A DNA stretch of 64,000 nucleotides from Massilia sp. (GCA_025359245.1 JANYGW010000150.1:1-64000), one strand, 5' to 3'; positions 29,215 to 40,420 are shown, counted from the stretch's first letter. Notes: a model not told the origin generated them from the letters alone. Numbers and translations are program-made.

Positions 29215-29937
29215 TCAAGGCGTGCCGGCGATGTCGTCGTCGTGCAAGGGCGCCGCTTCGGTTTCGGCCAGCGCTTCCTGCACCCAGCGCGCCACCGCCG
29301 GGTGGGCCTGCATGCGGTCGCAGTAGGCCTGCAGGGCCGGCGCCAGCGCCACGCCATAGGTCCGGAAGCGCATCACCACCGGCGCGAAAAACGCGTCCGC
29401 GATCGAGAAATCGCCGAACAGGAACTGGTGATGGCCAAAGCGCGACATGCATTCTTCCCAGATTTCGCTGATGCGGCCGATGTCGCCCTGCGCTTCCGGC
29501 GTGCGGCCGCGGCCCGGCAGATGCAGCCGGATGTTCATCGACATGGCCGTGCGCAGGCCGGAAAACCCGGAATGCATTTCCGCCACCACCGAACGGGCCA
29601 TGGCGCGCGCCGCCACGTCCTGCGGCCACAGGTGCTTTTCCTGGAACTGTTCGGCCAGGTATTCGCAGATCGCCAGGCTGTCCCAGATCGTGATGTCGCC
29701 GGCGATCAGCACCGGCACGCGACCGGCGGCCGAATATTCGGCGATGCGGCTGGAGGTGTCGGGCTGGTCGAGCAGCACCCGCACTTCGTTGAAGGGGATG
29801 CCGAAGGCGGTCATCGCGACCCACGGCCGCATCGACCAGGACGAGTAGTTCTTGTTGCCGATGACGAGCGTCAGGCCGGCCTTCTTGGCGTCCTGCAGGG
29901 TTTGCGAGAGGGTCGGGTCAAGTTCTGTCGTTTGCAT
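29215..29937 (-). CDS. Glutathione S-transferase family protein
   Basis: GLTLVIGNKNYSSWSMRPWVAM, RVPVLIAGDITIWDSLAICEYLAE. Confidence 0.9.
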   Translation of the reverse strand: MQTTELDPTLSQTLQDAKKAGLTLVIGNKNYSSWSMRPWVAMTAFGIPFNEVRVLLDQPDTSSRIAEYSAAGRVPVLIAGDITIWDSLAICEYLAEQFQEKHLWPQDVAARAMARSVVAEMHSGFSGLRTAMSMNIRLHLPGRGRTPEAQGDIGRISEIWEECMSRFGHHQFLFGDFSIADAFFAPVVMRFRTYGVALAPALQAYCDRMQAHPAVARWVQEALAETEAAPLHDDDIAGTP

Positions 29938-29961
29938 GTGGTGTCGGTCAGGCGCAAATAG

Positions 29962-30924
29962 TTAGCGCCCGGCGCGGGCGCGGAAGTCGTCGAAGCGCTC
30001 GGAAGGCGACAAATAACGGGGAGCCACCGCTTCGAGAGCCGTTAGTTTAATCCCTAATGCGGCCGCGGTGGTGGCTTGTATGGCGGGATCGACGACGCTG
30101 TCGACCTGCATGGAATCGAGATTGTCGCGGCTCATGATGGGTTCCCCGGGCAGCAGTTCGAACAGCAGCGCCTGCAGCCGCGCCAACCCGGCGGGGATCG
30201 CGAACACCGGGCGCGGACAATGCGCGTACTTCCCGGCCAGGCGTACCAGGTCGGCCAGCGTGTAGATGCGCGGCCCGCCCAGCTCGAACAGCAGGTGGCG
30301 CGTCTTGAGGTTGCCCAGCGCGTTGACGAAGGCCTGCGCCACGTCGCCCACGTAGACCGGCTGAAAATCGGTGTCATAGCCGGCCAGCGGCACGCAAGGC
30401 AGCCATTTCTGCAGGCGCGCGAACATGGTCAGGAAGCGGTCGCCCTCGCCGAACACCACCGACGGGCGGAATATGGTGGCGGCCACGCTCGGCTCGGCGC
30501 GCGCGGCCACTTCGCCGTCGGCCTTGGAACGCTGGTACATCGACGGGCCGTTGTTGTCCGCCCCCAGGGCGCTCATGTGCAGGTAGCGCGGCACCCGTTG
30601 CGCGGCGCAGGCGGCCACGATGCGGCGCGGCAGCTCGACGTGGGCGCGCTTGAAGTCGGGGCCGTACGGCGTGCCGTGCCGCGAGTGCAGCAGCCCGACC
30701 AGGTTGATGGCGGCGTCGGCGCCGGCCAGCAGGCGGCGCAGCGCGGCGTCGTCGTGGATATCGGCTTCGACCACCTCCACGCGCGGCAGGAAGATCAAAT
30801 GCCTGGCGCGTTCGGCGCGCCGGGTCGGCACGATCACGCGCAGGCCGCGGGCGGACAGGCGCGCCACCAGGCTGGCTCCGATAAAGCCGGAGCCGCCGAA
30901 CACCACTACCGTCATGTCTTTCAT
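29962..30924 (-). CDS. Complex I NDUFA9 subunit-like NAD(P)-dependent epimerase/dehydratase
   Basis: VVVFGGSGFIGASLVARLSARG, INLVGLLHSR, ALGADNNGPSMYQRSKADGE. Confidence 0.85.
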   Translation of the reverse strand: MKDMTVVVFGGSGFIGASLVARLSARGLRVIVPTRRAERARHLIFLPRVEVVEADIHDDAALRRLLAGADAAINLVGLLHSRHGTPYGPDFKRAHVELPRRIVAACAAQRVPRYLHMSALGADNNGPSMYQRSKADGEVAARAEPSVAATIFRPSVVFGEGDRFLTMFARLQKWLPCVPLAGYDTDFQPVYVGDVAQAFVNALGNLKTRHLLFELGGPRIYTLADLVRLAGKYAHCPRPVFAIPAGLARLQALLFELLPGEPIMSRDNLDSMQVDSVVDPAIQATTAAALGIKLTALEAVAPRYLSPSERFDDFRARAGR

Positions 30925-30956
30925 GGGTCCTCGATTCGTCATTGAGATGGCCGGCG

Positions 30957-32903
30957 TCAGGGCAGCTCGCCCCCCTGCGCGCTGCGCGGCGTGATTTTAC
31001 CGAGCCGCGCCTTGAGCGACTGCGGCTTGTTGTCGAACAGGGCGGCGTAGTTGACCGCATTGGCCATCACGTTCTTGACGTAGACCCGCGTTTCCAGATA
31101 CGGGATCGACTCGGTGAAGACCGCCCCTTCCATCGGCTCGGCCAGCGTGGCGCGCCAGGTCCGCATGCGCCCCGGCCCGGCGTTGTAGGCGGCCGTGGCC
31201 AGCGGTTGCGAACCGCCCGCGTTGGCCAGCACCATGTTCAGGTAGTTCGAGCCGAGCACCAGGTTGGTGTGCAGGTCGGAGATCTTGTCCTTGACGAAAT
31301 CGAGCCCGATCTTGCGCGCCACGAACTGCGCGGTGGCCGGCATCACCTGCATCAGGCCGGAGGCGCCGGCCGCCGAGCGCGCGTCCATGATGAAGCGTGA
31401 CTCCTGGCGGATCAGGCCATACACCCAGGCCTTGTCGAGCCCCAGCTGCAAGGCGGTGGGGCTGAGGATGTCGCTGTGCGGCGACGGGAAACGCTGGGTG
31501 TAGTCGAACTGGGTGCGGGTGCGCTCGGAGGTGTGCACCATGCGGTCGAGGATGTCGTTGCGGCGCGCGAATTCGGCGGCGGCGATCAGTTCGCGCTCGC
31601 TGAACTTGCGCAGCTCCCAGTTCCATTCGCGCGTGCCCTCCGGACGCAGGCGCAGGCTGAACAACTTGAGCGCGCGGCGCAGGCCGGGATTGCTGGCCAT
31701 CGGCGCGATTTCTTCGGCCGTCAGCGCCGGGCCGGGCGCCGGGATCGAAATGAGCTGGCCCATTTCCTCGAGCGCCAGCTGGCCGTAGAAGCTGCCCTGG
31801 TCGGCGATGCGCTGGTACAGCGCCAGCGCCGCTTCGGGCGGCGACCCGGGATCGGCCTGCATGGCGCGCGCCATCCAGTAGGTCCAGGCGGGCTGGCTGC
31901 GCAGCGCCGGCGGCATCTCGTTGATCGCCGCGCGCACCGCTTTCCAGTCGCCGCGGCGCAGCGCGATGCGGGTCTTCCATTGGACCTGCTCGGACGTCAA
32001 CGGGGCGCCCGTACTCTTCTGCCAGTACTCCCAGGCGTCCGGGTCGAGCTTGAGCGAAGCCGCGTGTGCCAGCACGGCCCAGCCGATCGCCTGTTCCTGC
32101 GGCGCCAGGCTGGATAAATTCTTGCGCAAGCCGAGCAGCGCCAGCTTCTGGCTGCTGCGCGCCATGCGGCCGATCGCGACCAGGTAGATTTCGTGCTCGG
32201 CGCGGGTGCTGCCGGTGCCGCGCGCCATGGCCAGCGCCGGCAGGTCGACCGCCTGGGCGGCGCGCGTATCGGACGCGCCCAAGAGCGCGGCGGCGCGCCG
32301 CGCCGGTCCGGTGGAGCCGGTCTCGCCGGCCAGGCGCAGCTGCGCCAGCAGGTCGTTGGCGTCGAACTGGCCGGCCTGCGCCAGCGCGCCCACCAGCGCA
32401 TTGCAGGCGTCGCCGTAGGCGGGCGGGCTGACCAGCAGCGCGCGCGCCTCGTCGCCGACTTTTTCGCCGCGCGCGATGCGCGCCATCAGCGCGTAGCAGC
32501 GCACCTGGGTATCGTCATTGAGCACGAACAGCGGGTACTGCTGGTCGAAATTGGCCCAGTCGCGCACGCGCCCCAGTTCGAGCAGCCAGTCGTTGCGCAG
32601 GCGGTCGGCGATCGCCGTGCCCGGGTAGCGCAGCAGGAAGGCACGCACTTCATCGGCCGGCGCGCTCGCCAGGCGCGGTTTGAGCCGATAATAGTCGACG
32701 TACGAGGGTATCGGATACTGCCCGAGGCGGGCCGCGTACGATTCGATCTTGGCGATATCGGCGCCGCGCGCGGCCTCGCGCAGCAAGACAAAAGTGTCAT
32801 CTTCGGGATGCGGATCGGCCGCGCCTTGGAGCGGCTGGGCGAAGGCAGGAATCAGGCAGGCGACGGCGAGAACTGCACCGGTAAGCAATTTCGGCAAGGA
32901 CAT
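30957..32903 (-). CDS. Soluble lytic murein transglycosylase (Slt70 type)
   Basis: YGLIRQESRFIMDARSAAGASGLMQVMPATAQFVARKIG, AYNAGPGRMRTW. Confidence 0.93.
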   Translation of the reverse strand: MSLPKLLTGAVLAVACLIPAFAQPLQGAADPHPEDDTFVLLREAARGADIAKIESYAARLGQYPIPSYVDYYRLKPRLASAPADEVRAFLLRYPGTAIADRLRNDWLLELGRVRDWANFDQQYPLFVLNDDTQVRCYALMARIARGEKVGDEARALLVSPPAYGDACNALVGALAQAGQFDANDLLAQLRLAGETGSTGPARRAAALLGASDTRAAQAVDLPALAMARGTGSTRAEHEIYLVAIGRMARSSQKLALLGLRKNLSSLAPQEQAIGWAVLAHAASLKLDPDAWEYWQKSTGAPLTSEQVQWKTRIALRRGDWKAVRAAINEMPPALRSQPAWTYWMARAMQADPGSPPEAALALYQRIADQGSFYGQLALEEMGQLISIPAPGPALTAEEIAPMASNPGLRRALKLFSLRLRPEGTREWNWELRKFSERELIAAAEFARRNDILDRMVHTSERTRTQFDYTQRFPSPHSDILSPTALQLGLDKAWVYGLIRQESRFIMDARSAAGASGLMQVMPATAQFVARKIGLDFVKDKISDLHTNLVLGSNYLNMVLANAGGSQPLATAAYNAGPGRMRTWRATLAEPMEGAVFTESIPYLETRVYVKNVMANAVNYAALFDNKPQSLKARLGKITPRSAQGGELP

Positions 32904-33007
32904 CAGTATGCAACTCTCAATTTGTACTTCATTTAGACCATGACCGGCAAATCAAGAATACCATGCGGGGATGCGGCGCAACAGCGCCTAACGCACAGAC
33001 GGGCACC

Positions 33008-33553
33008 ATGGATGCAACGATAGACAAGGCGGCGCTGCGCACGGCGCTCAAGCTGGCGCTGGCACAGCTGGACCCGGTCCAGAAAGCCGGCTGGGATGGC
33101 GCCATCGGCGCGGCCGTGCTGGCCTGGGCGGAGCGCGTGCGGCCGGCCACGCTGGCGGTGTACTGGCCGCTGCCAGGCGAACCCGACCTGTCGGCAGCCT
33201 ACGCGCAACTGGCCGCGCGCGGCGTCCGGCTGGCGCTGCCGGTGGTGCTGGAGCGCCACGCCGCGCTCGGGTTTGCCGAATGGACGCCGGGCGAAGCGAT
33301 GCTGGCCGACCGCATGGGGGTGGCGGTGCCGGCCGAGCGGCGCATGCTGGCGCGCCCGCCTGCGCTGCTGATCCCCTGCCTCGGCTTCAATGCGCAGCGC
33401 TACCGGCTTGGCTACGGGGGCGGCTTTTACGACCGCACGCTCGAGGCCGAGCCGCGCGCGCTGGCGGTGGGCGTGGCCTACCGCTGCCAGCAGGCGCAGT
33501 TCGCCGGCGCGCCGCATGACGTCGCGCTGGACCTGCTGATCACCGAAGCCTAG
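33008..33553 (+). CDS. 5-formyltetrahydrofolate cyclo-ligase
   Basis: LLIPCLGFNAQRYRLGYGGGFYDRTLE. Confidence 0.92.
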   Translation: MDATIDKAALRTALKLALAQLDPVQKAGWDGAIGAAVLAWAERVRPATLAVYWPLPGEPDLSAAYAQLAARGVRLALPVVLERHAALGFAEWTPGEAMLADRMGVAVPAERRMLARPPALLIPCLGFNAQRYRLGYGGGFYDRTLEAEPRALAVGVAYRCQQAQFAGAPHDVALDLLITEA

Positions 33554-34386
33554 GACTTGACCAGGCGCTGCCACAGCGCGGTGGTCGGCGCGGCCTGGTT
33601 CATGCTGTAGAAATGCAGCCCGGGCGCGCCGCCGGCCAGCAGCCGTTCGCACAAGGCGCTCACCACGTCCAGGCCGAAGGCCTTGATCGAGGCGCTGTCG
33701 TCGCCGAAGCTGGCCAGTTTCAGGCGCACCCAGCGCGGAATTTCGGCGCCGCACATGTCGGAAAAGCGCATCAGCTGCGTGTAGTTGGTGATCGGCATGA
33801 TGCCGGCCACGACAGGCACGTCGATGCCCAGCTTGCGCACCTGGTCCATGAAGGCGAAATACGCGTCGGCATTGTAGAAATACTGGGTGATGGCGGCATT
33901 CGCGCCGGCCCCCACCTTGCGCGCGAAGTTCTGCAGGTCGTCCTGGGGCGAGCGCGCTTGCGGATGGACCTCGGGATAGGCCGCCACTTCGATGTGGAAC
34001 CAGTCGCCCGTTTCGGCGCGGATGAATTCGACCAGTTCGTTGGCATAGCGCAGTTCGCCGCCGCCGCCGTAGCCGCTCGGCAAGTCGCCGCGCAAGGCCA
34101 CCAGCCGGTGGATGCCGTGCGACTGGTAGCGCTGCAAGATCTCGCGGATCTGCGCGCGCGAGCCGCCCACGCACGAAATATGGGGCGCGCCGGCATGGCC
34201 TTCGCCCATGATTTCGAGCACCGTGTCGAGCGTGCCGCTCTGGGTGCTGCCGCCGGCGCCGAAGGTCACCGAAAAATACTTGGGACCCAGCAGGGCCAGC
34301 TTGGCGCGCGCCACGCGCAGCTTGTCGGCGCCTTCGGGCGTCTTGGGCGGATAAAATTCGATGCTGAAATTATGCGTGTCCATCAT
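33550..34386 (-). CDS. metF: Methylenetetrahydrofolate reductase
   Basis: FSIEFYPPKTPEGADKLR, SVTFGAGGST, LVALRGDLP, PGLHFYSMNQA. Confidence 0.95.
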   Translation of the reverse strand: MMDTHNFSIEFYPPKTPEGADKLRVARAKLALLGPKYFSVTFGAGGSTQSGTLDTVLEIMGEGHAGAPHISCVGGSRAQIREILQRYQSHGIHRLVALRGDLPSGYGGGGELRYANELVEFIRAETGDWFHIEVAAYPEVHPQARSPQDDLQNFARKVGAGANAAITQYFYNADAYFAFMDQVRKLGIDVPVVAGIMPITNYTQLMRFSDMCGAEIPRWVRLKLASFGDDSASIKAFGLDVVSALCERLLAGGAPGLHFYSMNQAAPTTALWQRLVKS

Positions 34387-34724
34387 TTTTTCAGGAGTAA
34401 GGTCGACAGCGCCCACGAAATGATGCTGTACAAGATGGAGGCGATGAAGGCCGAGAAGAAGCCGGCCACGGCGATGCCGTCGACCAGTTGGGTCACGCCC
34501 CAGAACAGCAGCGCGTTGATGACCAGGATGAACAGGCCGAGCGAGAGCACGGTCACCGGCAAGGTCAGCAGCACCAGCAGCGGGCGGATCAGGGTATTGA
34601 CCAGGCCCAGCACCAGCGCGGCCACGATGGCGGCGCTGAAATTGGAGACGTGGACGGAACTCATCAGGTACGGCAGGGCGAACAGCGCCAGGGCGTTGAT
34701 CAACCAGGTTAACAGTAAGCGCAT
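34383..34724 (-). CDS. Phage holin family (YvlD-like) small membrane protein
   Basis: About four TM segments; LLLTWLINALALFALPYLMSSVHVSNF, ALVLGLVNTLIRPLLVLLTLPVTVLSLGLF. Confidence 0.88.
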   Translation of the reverse strand: MRLLLTWLINALALFALPYLMSSVHVSNFSAAIVAALVLGLVNTLIRPLLVLLTLPVTVLSLGLFILVINALLFWGVTQLVDGIAVAGFFSAFIASILYSIISWALSTLLLKK

Positions 34725-34796
34725 GGGTATCGGGCCAGAGTTGGATTGAAAAGCGAACGGGACAGCGCCACCCGGGCGGGGCGGCGCCGGGACCGG

Positions 34797-36224
34797 TTAA
34801 TAACGGTAGTGATCCGGCTTGTACGGGCCGTCCTTGCTGACCGTGATGTAGGCGGCCTGCTCGTCGGTGAGGACGGTCAGCTGGGCGTTGAGCTTTTTGA
34901 GCTGCAAGCGCGCCACTTTTTCATCGAGGTGCTTGGGCAGCACGTACACGCCGACCGGGTAATTCTCGATGTGCGAGAACAGTTCGATCTGGGCGATGGT
35001 CTGGTTGGCGAACGACGAGCTCATCACGTAGGACGGATGGCCGGTGCCGCAGCCGAGATTGACCAGGCGGCCTTCGGCCAACAGAATGATCCGCTTGCCG
35101 CTCGGGAAAATCACATGGTCGACCTGGGGCTTGATGTTGTCCCACTCGTATTTTTTGAGGGACGCGACATCGATCTCGTTGTCGAAGTGGCCGATATTGC
35201 AGACGATGGCCTGGTCCTTCATGGCCAGCATGTGCTGCTCGGTCAGGATATGGTAGTTGCCGGTGCAGGTGACGAAGATGTCGCCGTGCTCGGCCGCGTA
35301 ATCCATGGTCACCACGCGGTAGCCTTCCATGGCCGCCTGCAGCGCGCAGATCGGATCGATTTCGGTGACCCAGACCTGGGCCGACAGCGCGCGCATGGCC
35401 TGGGCCGAGCCCTTGCCGACGTCGCCGTAGCCGGCGATGACGGCCACTTTGCCGGCGATCATCACGTCGGTGGCGCGCTTGATGCCGTCGACCAGCGACT
35501 CGCGGCAGCCGTACAGATTGTCGAACTTGGACTTGGTGACCGAATCGTTGACGTTAATTGCCGGAAACGCCAGCTTCAGGTCCTTGTGCATCTGGTACAG
35601 CCGGTGCACGCCGGTGGTGGTTTCCTCGGTCACGCCCATGATGTGCGGCAGGCGCTTCGAATACCAGTTCGCGTCCACGGCCAGGTGCGCCTTGATCGAA
35701 TTGAACAGGCAGATTTCCTCTTCCGAGCCGGGATTGTCGAGCACTGCCAGGTCGGTTTCGGCGCGCGTGCCCAGGTGCAGCAGCAAGGTGGCGTCGCCGC
35801 CGTCGTCGAGGATCATGTTCGAGTAGACCGGCTGGCCCGCCGCGCTCGGCCACTCGAAGATGCGGTGGGTGTAGTCCCAGTATTCGTCCAGGTTTTCGCC
35901 CTTGACGGCAAACACCGGGGTGCCGGCGGCGGCGATGGCGGCGGCGGCGTGGTCCTGGGTCGAATAGATATTGCACGAGGCCCAGCGCACCTTGGCGCCG
36001 AGCGCTTCCAGGGTCTGGATCAGGACCGCGGTCTGGATCGTCATGTGCAAGGAACCGGTGATGCGCGCGCCCTTGAGCGGCTGGGCGGCGGCAAATTCCT
36101 CGCGGATTGCCATCAGGCCCGGCATTTCGGTTTCGGCGATCTTGATTTCCTTGTCGCCCCAGGCGGCCAGGGAGAGGTCGGCGATGTGGAAGTCTTGCGA
36201 AGATTTGAGTACGGCGTTCATCAC
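34797..36224 (-). CDS. ahcY: Adenosylhomocysteinase
   Basis: [63 protein letters not shown]-terminal [11 protein letters not shown]. Confidence 0.98.
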   Translation of the reverse strand: MMNAVLKSSQDFHIADLSLAAWGDKEIKIAETEMPGLMAIREEFAAAQPLKGARITGSLHMTIQTAVLIQTLEALGAKVRWASCNIYSTQDHAAAAIAAAGTPVFAVKGENLDEYWDYTHRIFEWPSAAGQPVYSNMILDDGGDATLLLHLGTRAETDLAVLDNPGSEEEICLFNSIKAHLAVDANWYSKRLPHIMGVTEETTTGVHRLYQMHKDLKLAFPAINVNDSVTKSKFDNLYGCRESLVDGIKRATDVMIAGKVAVIAGYGDVGKGSAQAMRALSAQVWVTEIDPICALQAAMEGYRVVTMDYAAEHGDIFVTCTGNYHILTEQHMLAMKDQAIVCNIGHFDNEIDVASLKKYEWDNIKPQVDHVIFPSGKRIILLAEGRLVNLGCGTGHPSYVMSSSFANQTIAQIELFSHIENYPVGVYVLPKHLDEKVARLQLKKLNAQLTVLTDEQAAYITVSKDGPYKPDHYRY

Positions 36225-36249
36225 GCCCTCCTTTCTTTAGAAAAAAGTA

Positions 36250-36320
36250 ACGTGAGCGCAGTTGCGGTGGATGTTCCGAGCCTGGCGAAAATCGTGTTTT
36301 CGTCGCAACGCTCCTCGGAA
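36250..36320 (-). promoter_or_regulatory. SAH (S-adenosylhomocysteine) riboswitch upstream of ahcY
   Basis: On minus strand UUCCGAGGAGCGUUGCGACG...CGCCAGGCUCGGAA...UGCGCUCACG, which fits the SAH riboswitch core and sits directly upstream of ahcY. Confidence 0.93.
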
Positions 36321-36370
36321 CGGACAAGTGTAGCAGCTTCCGCCCGCGCCTGCCAGCAACAGCCGCCGCA

Positions 36371-36450
36371 AAAAACCCGGGGTCAGACCACTTCCGCACT
36401 GAGCGCGATCTTGAGCGCGTTCAGGCTGATGTGGGCTGACCCCGGTTTTG
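36371..36450. repeat. Long interrupted inverted repeat of the GGGGTCAGACC family between metK and ahcY
   Basis: AAAAACCCGGGGTCAGACCAC (36371-36391) and GTGGGCTGACCCCGGTTTTG (36431-36450) with a 39-bp spacer. Confidence 0.75.
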
Positions 36451-36460
36451 GGGGCAATAA

Positions 36461-37627
36461 TTAAGAGAGGCCGGCTTCGGCGCGCAGCAGCGCGACCTTG
36501 TCGGTGCGCTCCCACGTGAATTCGGGCTCTTCGCGGCCGAAGTGGCCGTACGCCGCACTCTTCTGGTAGATCGGGCGCAGCAGGTCGAGCATCTGGACGA
36601 TGCCTTTCGGACGCAAATCGAAGTGCTCCATGACCAGCGCGGCGATCTTGTCGTCCGAGATCACGCCCGTGCCTTCTGTGTACACGGTGATGTTGATCGG
36701 CTTGGCCACGCCGATCGCGTAGCTGACCTGCACCTGGCACTGGCGCGCCAGCCCGGCCGCGACGATGTTTTTCGCCACGTAGCGGGCCGCGTAGGCCGCC
36801 GAACGGTCGACCTTGGACGGGTCCTTGCCGGAAAACGCGCCGCCGCCGTGGGGGGCGGCGCCGCCATAGGTGTCGACGATGATCTTGCGCCCGGTCAGGC
36901 CGCAGTCGCCCTGCGGCCCGCCGATGACGAAGCGCCCGGTCGGGTTGACCAGGTAGCGCGTGCCCTTGAGCCATTCGAGCGGCAGCACTTTCTTGATGAT
37001 TTCTTCAATCACCGCTTCTTCGATCTGGGCGTGCGTCACTTCCGGCGCATGCTGGGTCGACAGCACGACCGTGTCGACGCCGACCGGACGGCCGTCGACG
37101 TAGCGCAAAGTCACTTGCGACTTGGCATCCGGGCGCAGCCATGGCAAACGGCCGTCCTTGCGCAGCTGCGACTGGCGCTCGACCAGGCGGTGCGCGTAAT
37201 GGATGGCGGCCGGCATCAGCTCGGCCGTCTCGTCGCAGGCGTAGCCGAACATCAGGCCCTGGTCGCCGGCGCCCTGGTCCAGGTCCAGCCCGGCGCCTTC
37301 GTCGACGCCCTGGGCGATGTCGGGCGACTGCTTGTCGTAGCACACCATCACGGCGCAGCCGCGGTAGTCGATGCCGTACTCGGTGTTGTCGTAGCCGATG
37401 CGCTTGATGGTCTCGCGCGCGACCTGGATATAATCGACGTTGGCGTGGGTGGTGATTTCCCCCGCCAGCACCACCAGGCCGGTGTTGCACAGCGTTTCCG
37501 CTGCCACGCGCGCCTTGGGGTCCTGCTCGAGGATGGCGTCGAGAATCGCGTCGGAGATCTGGTCCGCAACTTTGTCGGGATGACCTTCGGAAACGGATTC
37601 GGACGTGAAAAGATAGTCGTTTGACAT
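36461..37627 (-). CDS. metK: S-adenosylmethionine synthetase
   Basis: [65 protein letters not shown]. Confidence 0.98.
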   Translation of the reverse strand: MSNDYLFTSESVSEGHPDKVADQISDAILDAILEQDPKARVAAETLCNTGLVVLAGEITTHANVDYIQVARETIKRIGYDNTEYGIDYRGCAVMVCYDKQSPDIAQGVDEGAGLDLDQGAGDQGLMFGYACDETAELMPAAIHYAHRLVERQSQLRKDGRLPWLRPDAKSQVTLRYVDGRPVGVDTVVLSTQHAPEVTHAQIEEAVIEEIIKKVLPLEWLKGTRYLVNPTGRFVIGGPQGDCGLTGRKIIVDTYGGAAPHGGGAFSGKDPSKVDRSAAYAARYVAKNIVAAGLARQCQVQVSYAIGVAKPINITVYTEGTGVISDDKIAALVMEHFDLRPKGIVQMLDLLRPIYQKSAAYGHFGREEPEFTWERTDKVALLRAEAGLS

Positions 37628-37811
37628 GCAATACTCCTGTTACTGGCATTTAACAAGTCGCAGTAACCGGGTTGCCTGCGACGCTTTAGCGACATTTATA
37701 TTCCGCTTCGCAAGTTGTCTATTAACTCGGCGGATCCTGCATACGTGGTATTTTACGCTCCTTGAGAAATTTTAGTCAGGCAACTGACGTTTTTTGAACC
37801 CCGTTCACCCC

Positions 37812-38663
37812 ATGCTCGTCTTTTTTTTCCGTCTGTTATCGAAACTTCCATTGCCAATTTTGCATGGCCTGGGCAGCGCCTTGGGCTGGCTGGTTTACCT
37901 GGCCTCGCCTTCGTACCGGCGCCGGCTGCGCGGCAACCTGCGCGGGGCCGGCTTCGGCCAGCACCTGGCCAGCGCCATCGCCGAGTCCGGCAAGGCGATC
38001 GTCGAGCTGCCCTTCGTCTGGTGCGCCGACCCGGCCCGGGTCGCGCGCCACGCGACGGATGAAAACTGGGACTGCGTCCAGGCCGTGCTCGAGCGCGGCC
38101 AGGGCATCCTGTTCCTGACCCCGCACCTGGGCTGCTTCGAGATCACCGCCCAGCAGATCGCGCTGCGCACGCCGCTCACCGTGATGTACCGCCCGCCCCG
38201 CAAGGCGGCGCTCAAGCCGCTGATCGAGGGCGCGCGCGCGCGCCGCAACCTGCATCTGGCGCCGGCCACGCTGGCCGGCGTGCGGATCCTGGCCAAATGC
38301 CTCAAGCGCGGCGAGCCGGTCGGGGTCTTGCCCGACCAGGTGCCGCAGCAAGGCGAAGGCGTGTGGGCCCCCTACTTCGGACGCAGCGCCTACACCATGA
38401 CGCTGCCGGCCAAGCTGGCACAGCTGGGCAAGGCGGCCATCATCCTGGTGTACGCCGAGCGGCGCGCGCGCGGGGCCGGCTTCATCGTGCGCTTCGTGCC
38501 GTTCGACGAATCGCTCGAAGGCGGCGCGCTGGAGCAGGCCACGACCATCAACCGCGCGATGGAACAGCTGATCGCGCGCTGCCCGGCCCAGTATTTCTGG
38601 AGCTATAACCGCTACAAGCAGCCCGACGGCGTGGCCGGCCCGGATCCGCAGGCTGGCGCATGA
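37812..38663 (+). CDS. LpxL/HtrB-type lysophospholipid (lipid A) acyltransferase
   Basis: [55 protein letters not shown]. Confidence 0.92.
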   Translation: MLVFFFRLLSKLPLPILHGLGSALGWLVYLASPSYRRRLRGNLRGAGFGQHLASAIAESGKAIVELPFVWCADPARVARHATDENWDCVQAVLERGQGILFLTPHLGCFEITAQQIALRTPLTVMYRPPRKAALKPLIEGARARRNLHLAPATLAGVRILAKCLKRGEPVGVLPDQVPQQGEGVWAPYFGRSAYTMTLPAKLAQLGKAAIILVYAERRARGAGFIVRFVPFDESLEGGALEQATTINRAMEQLIARCPAQYFWSYNRYKQPDGVAGPDPQAGA

Positions 38664-39532
38664 AGGTGCTGCTTGGCTTGATGTGGCTGCTGCACTGGTT
38701 GCCGCTGCCGGTGTTGGGGCGCTTCGGCAGCGCCATCGGCAGCCTGCTGTTCCTGCTGCTGAAAAAGCGCCGCCATATCGCGCTGGTCAACCTGCGCCTG
38801 TGCATGCCCGAACTGAGCGAGGCGGCGCGGGTCACGCTGGCGCGCCAGCATTTCCAGTCGTATTCGCGCAGCGTGTGGGAGCGCGCCATCCTGTGGTGGG
38901 CGCCCGAAGCGCGCCTGCGGCGCCTGATCCAGGTCGATCCGGCGCTGCCGCTGGCGCAGATCGAGGCCGGCCCCGCCATCCTGCTGTGCCCGCATTTCGT
39001 GTGCCTGGACGTGGCCGGCGTGGCCGTCATGCTGGAATCGAGCTTGTGTTCGATCTACGTGCAGCAAAAAAACAAGGCGTTCGACGAGGTGTTGCGCCAG
39101 GGCCGCTCGCGCTTTCGTCCGGTCCAGCTGTTTTCGCGCAAGGAAGGGGTCAAGCCCATCCTCCGCGCAATGCGCGACCACCTGCCTTATTTCATGCTGC
39201 CGGACATGGATTTCGGCGCCAAGGATGCCGAGTTCGTGCCCTTTTTCGGGATCCCGGCCGCCACCCTGACCGCGCCGGGCCGGATCGCCGCCGCCACCGG
39301 CGCGGCCGTCATTCCCGTGGTCGCCACCTTCCTGCCCGGCTATGCCGGCTGGAAGGTCAGTTTCTATCCGGCCTGGGAGAATTTCCCGGGCGACGACATG
39401 GCGGCCGCCGCGCGCCGCATGAATGCCTTCATCGAGGAGCGCGTGCGCGAGGCGCCGGCCGAGTATTTCTGGACCCACAAGCGCTTCAAGACGCGCCCGC
39501 CGGGCGAGCCTTCGCCCTATATCCAGTCCTAG
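38660..39532 (+). CDS. Second LpxL/HtrB-type acyltransferase
   Basis: [41 protein letters not shown]; overlaps the previous gene by 4 bp. Confidence 0.9.
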   Translation: MKVLLGLMWLLHWLPLPVLGRFGSAIGSLLFLLLKKRRHIALVNLRLCMPELSEAARVTLARQHFQSYSRSVWERAILWWAPEARLRRLIQVDPALPLAQIEAGPAILLCPHFVCLDVAGVAVMLESSLCSIYVQQKNKAFDEVLRQGRSRFRPVQLFSRKEGVKPILRAMRDHLPYFMLPDMDFGAKDAEFVPFFGIPAATLTAPGRIAAATGAAVIPVVATFLPGYAGWKVSFYPAWENFPGDDMAAAARRMNAFIEERVREAPAEYFWTHKRFKTRPPGEPSPYIQS

Positions 39533-39552
39533 AATCCGATATACTTGGCTGC

Positions 39553-40416
39553 ATGAAAATCAAATTCACCAAGATGCACGGCGCCGGCAATGACTTCGTC
39601 GTCATCGACGCCATCAACCAGCAATTGGCGCTCAGCCCGGCCCAGTGGCAGCGCCTGGGCGACCGCCGCTTCGGCGTCGGCGCCGACCAGATCCTGGTGG
39701 TCGAAAAACCGCGCAGCGCGGATTGCGATTTCCGCTACCGCATCTTCAACCAGGATGGCGGCGAGGTCGAGCAGTGCGGCAACGGCGCGCGCGCCTTCGT
39801 CAAGTTCGTCACCGAAAAGGGCTTGTCGGCCAAGTCCGCGATCCGGGTCGAGACCATGAAGGGCATCATCACCCCGCGCCTGGAAGCGGACGGCAGCATC
39901 ACGGTCGACATGGGCGCGCCCGTGTTCGCGCCGGCCCTGGTGCCGTTCAACGATGCCGGCCTGGCCGGCTCGACCGAAGGCCTGGAAACGCTGTACCCGC
40001 TGTCGCTCAAGCTGGGCGGCGCCAGCCAGACCATGTTCGTGTCGGTGGTATCGATGGGCAATCCGCATGCGGTGCAGGTGGTCGACAATGTCGATACGGC
40101 GCCAGTGCTCGAGGCCGGGGCATTGATCGAACACCTGGCGCGCTTTCCGAACAAGGTCAATGCCGGCTTCATGCAGGTGCTCGCGCGCGGCCACATCCGG
40201 CTGCGCGTGTTCGAACGGGGCGCCGGCGAAACGCTGGCCTGCGGCACCGGGGCGTGCGCGGCGGTGGTGGCCGGCATCCGGCGCGGTCTGCTCGACTCGC
40301 CCGTGCGCGTGAGCGCGCGCGGCGGCGAACTGTCGGTGGCCTGGGCCGGCGGCGACGCGCCGGTGTTCCTGAGCGGCCCGGCCGTGACGGTGTTCGAAGG
40401 CGAAATCACCCTCTAG
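39553..40416 (+). CDS. dapF: Diaminopimelate epimerase
   Basis: [48 protein letters not shown] (both catalytic Cys). Confidence 0.97.
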   Translation: MKIKFTKMHGAGNDFVVIDAINQQLALSPAQWQRLGDRRFGVGADQILVVEKPRSADCDFRYRIFNQDGGEVEQCGNGARAFVKFVTEKGLSAKSAIRVETMKGIITPRLEADGSITVDMGAPVFAPALVPFNDAGLAGSTEGLETLYPLSLKLGGASQTMFVSVVSMGNPHAVQVVDNVDTAPVLEAGALIEHLARFPNKVNAGFMQVLARGHIRLRVFERGAGETLACGTGACAAVVAGIRRGLLDSPVRVSARGGELSVAWAGGDAPVFLSGPAVTVFEGEITL

Positions 40417-40420
40417 CCCT

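Noticed and set aside
27950-29824. 624-aa version of the cca ORF
   Set aside because: The N-terminal part overlaps the GST gene in another frame; the real cca starts at MQTYIVGGAVRDG (29209).
34383-34724. Phage holin annotation as evidence of a prophage
   Set aside because: This YvlD/holin-family membrane protein is a common chromosomal neighbour of metF/ahcY, and no other phage genes are present.
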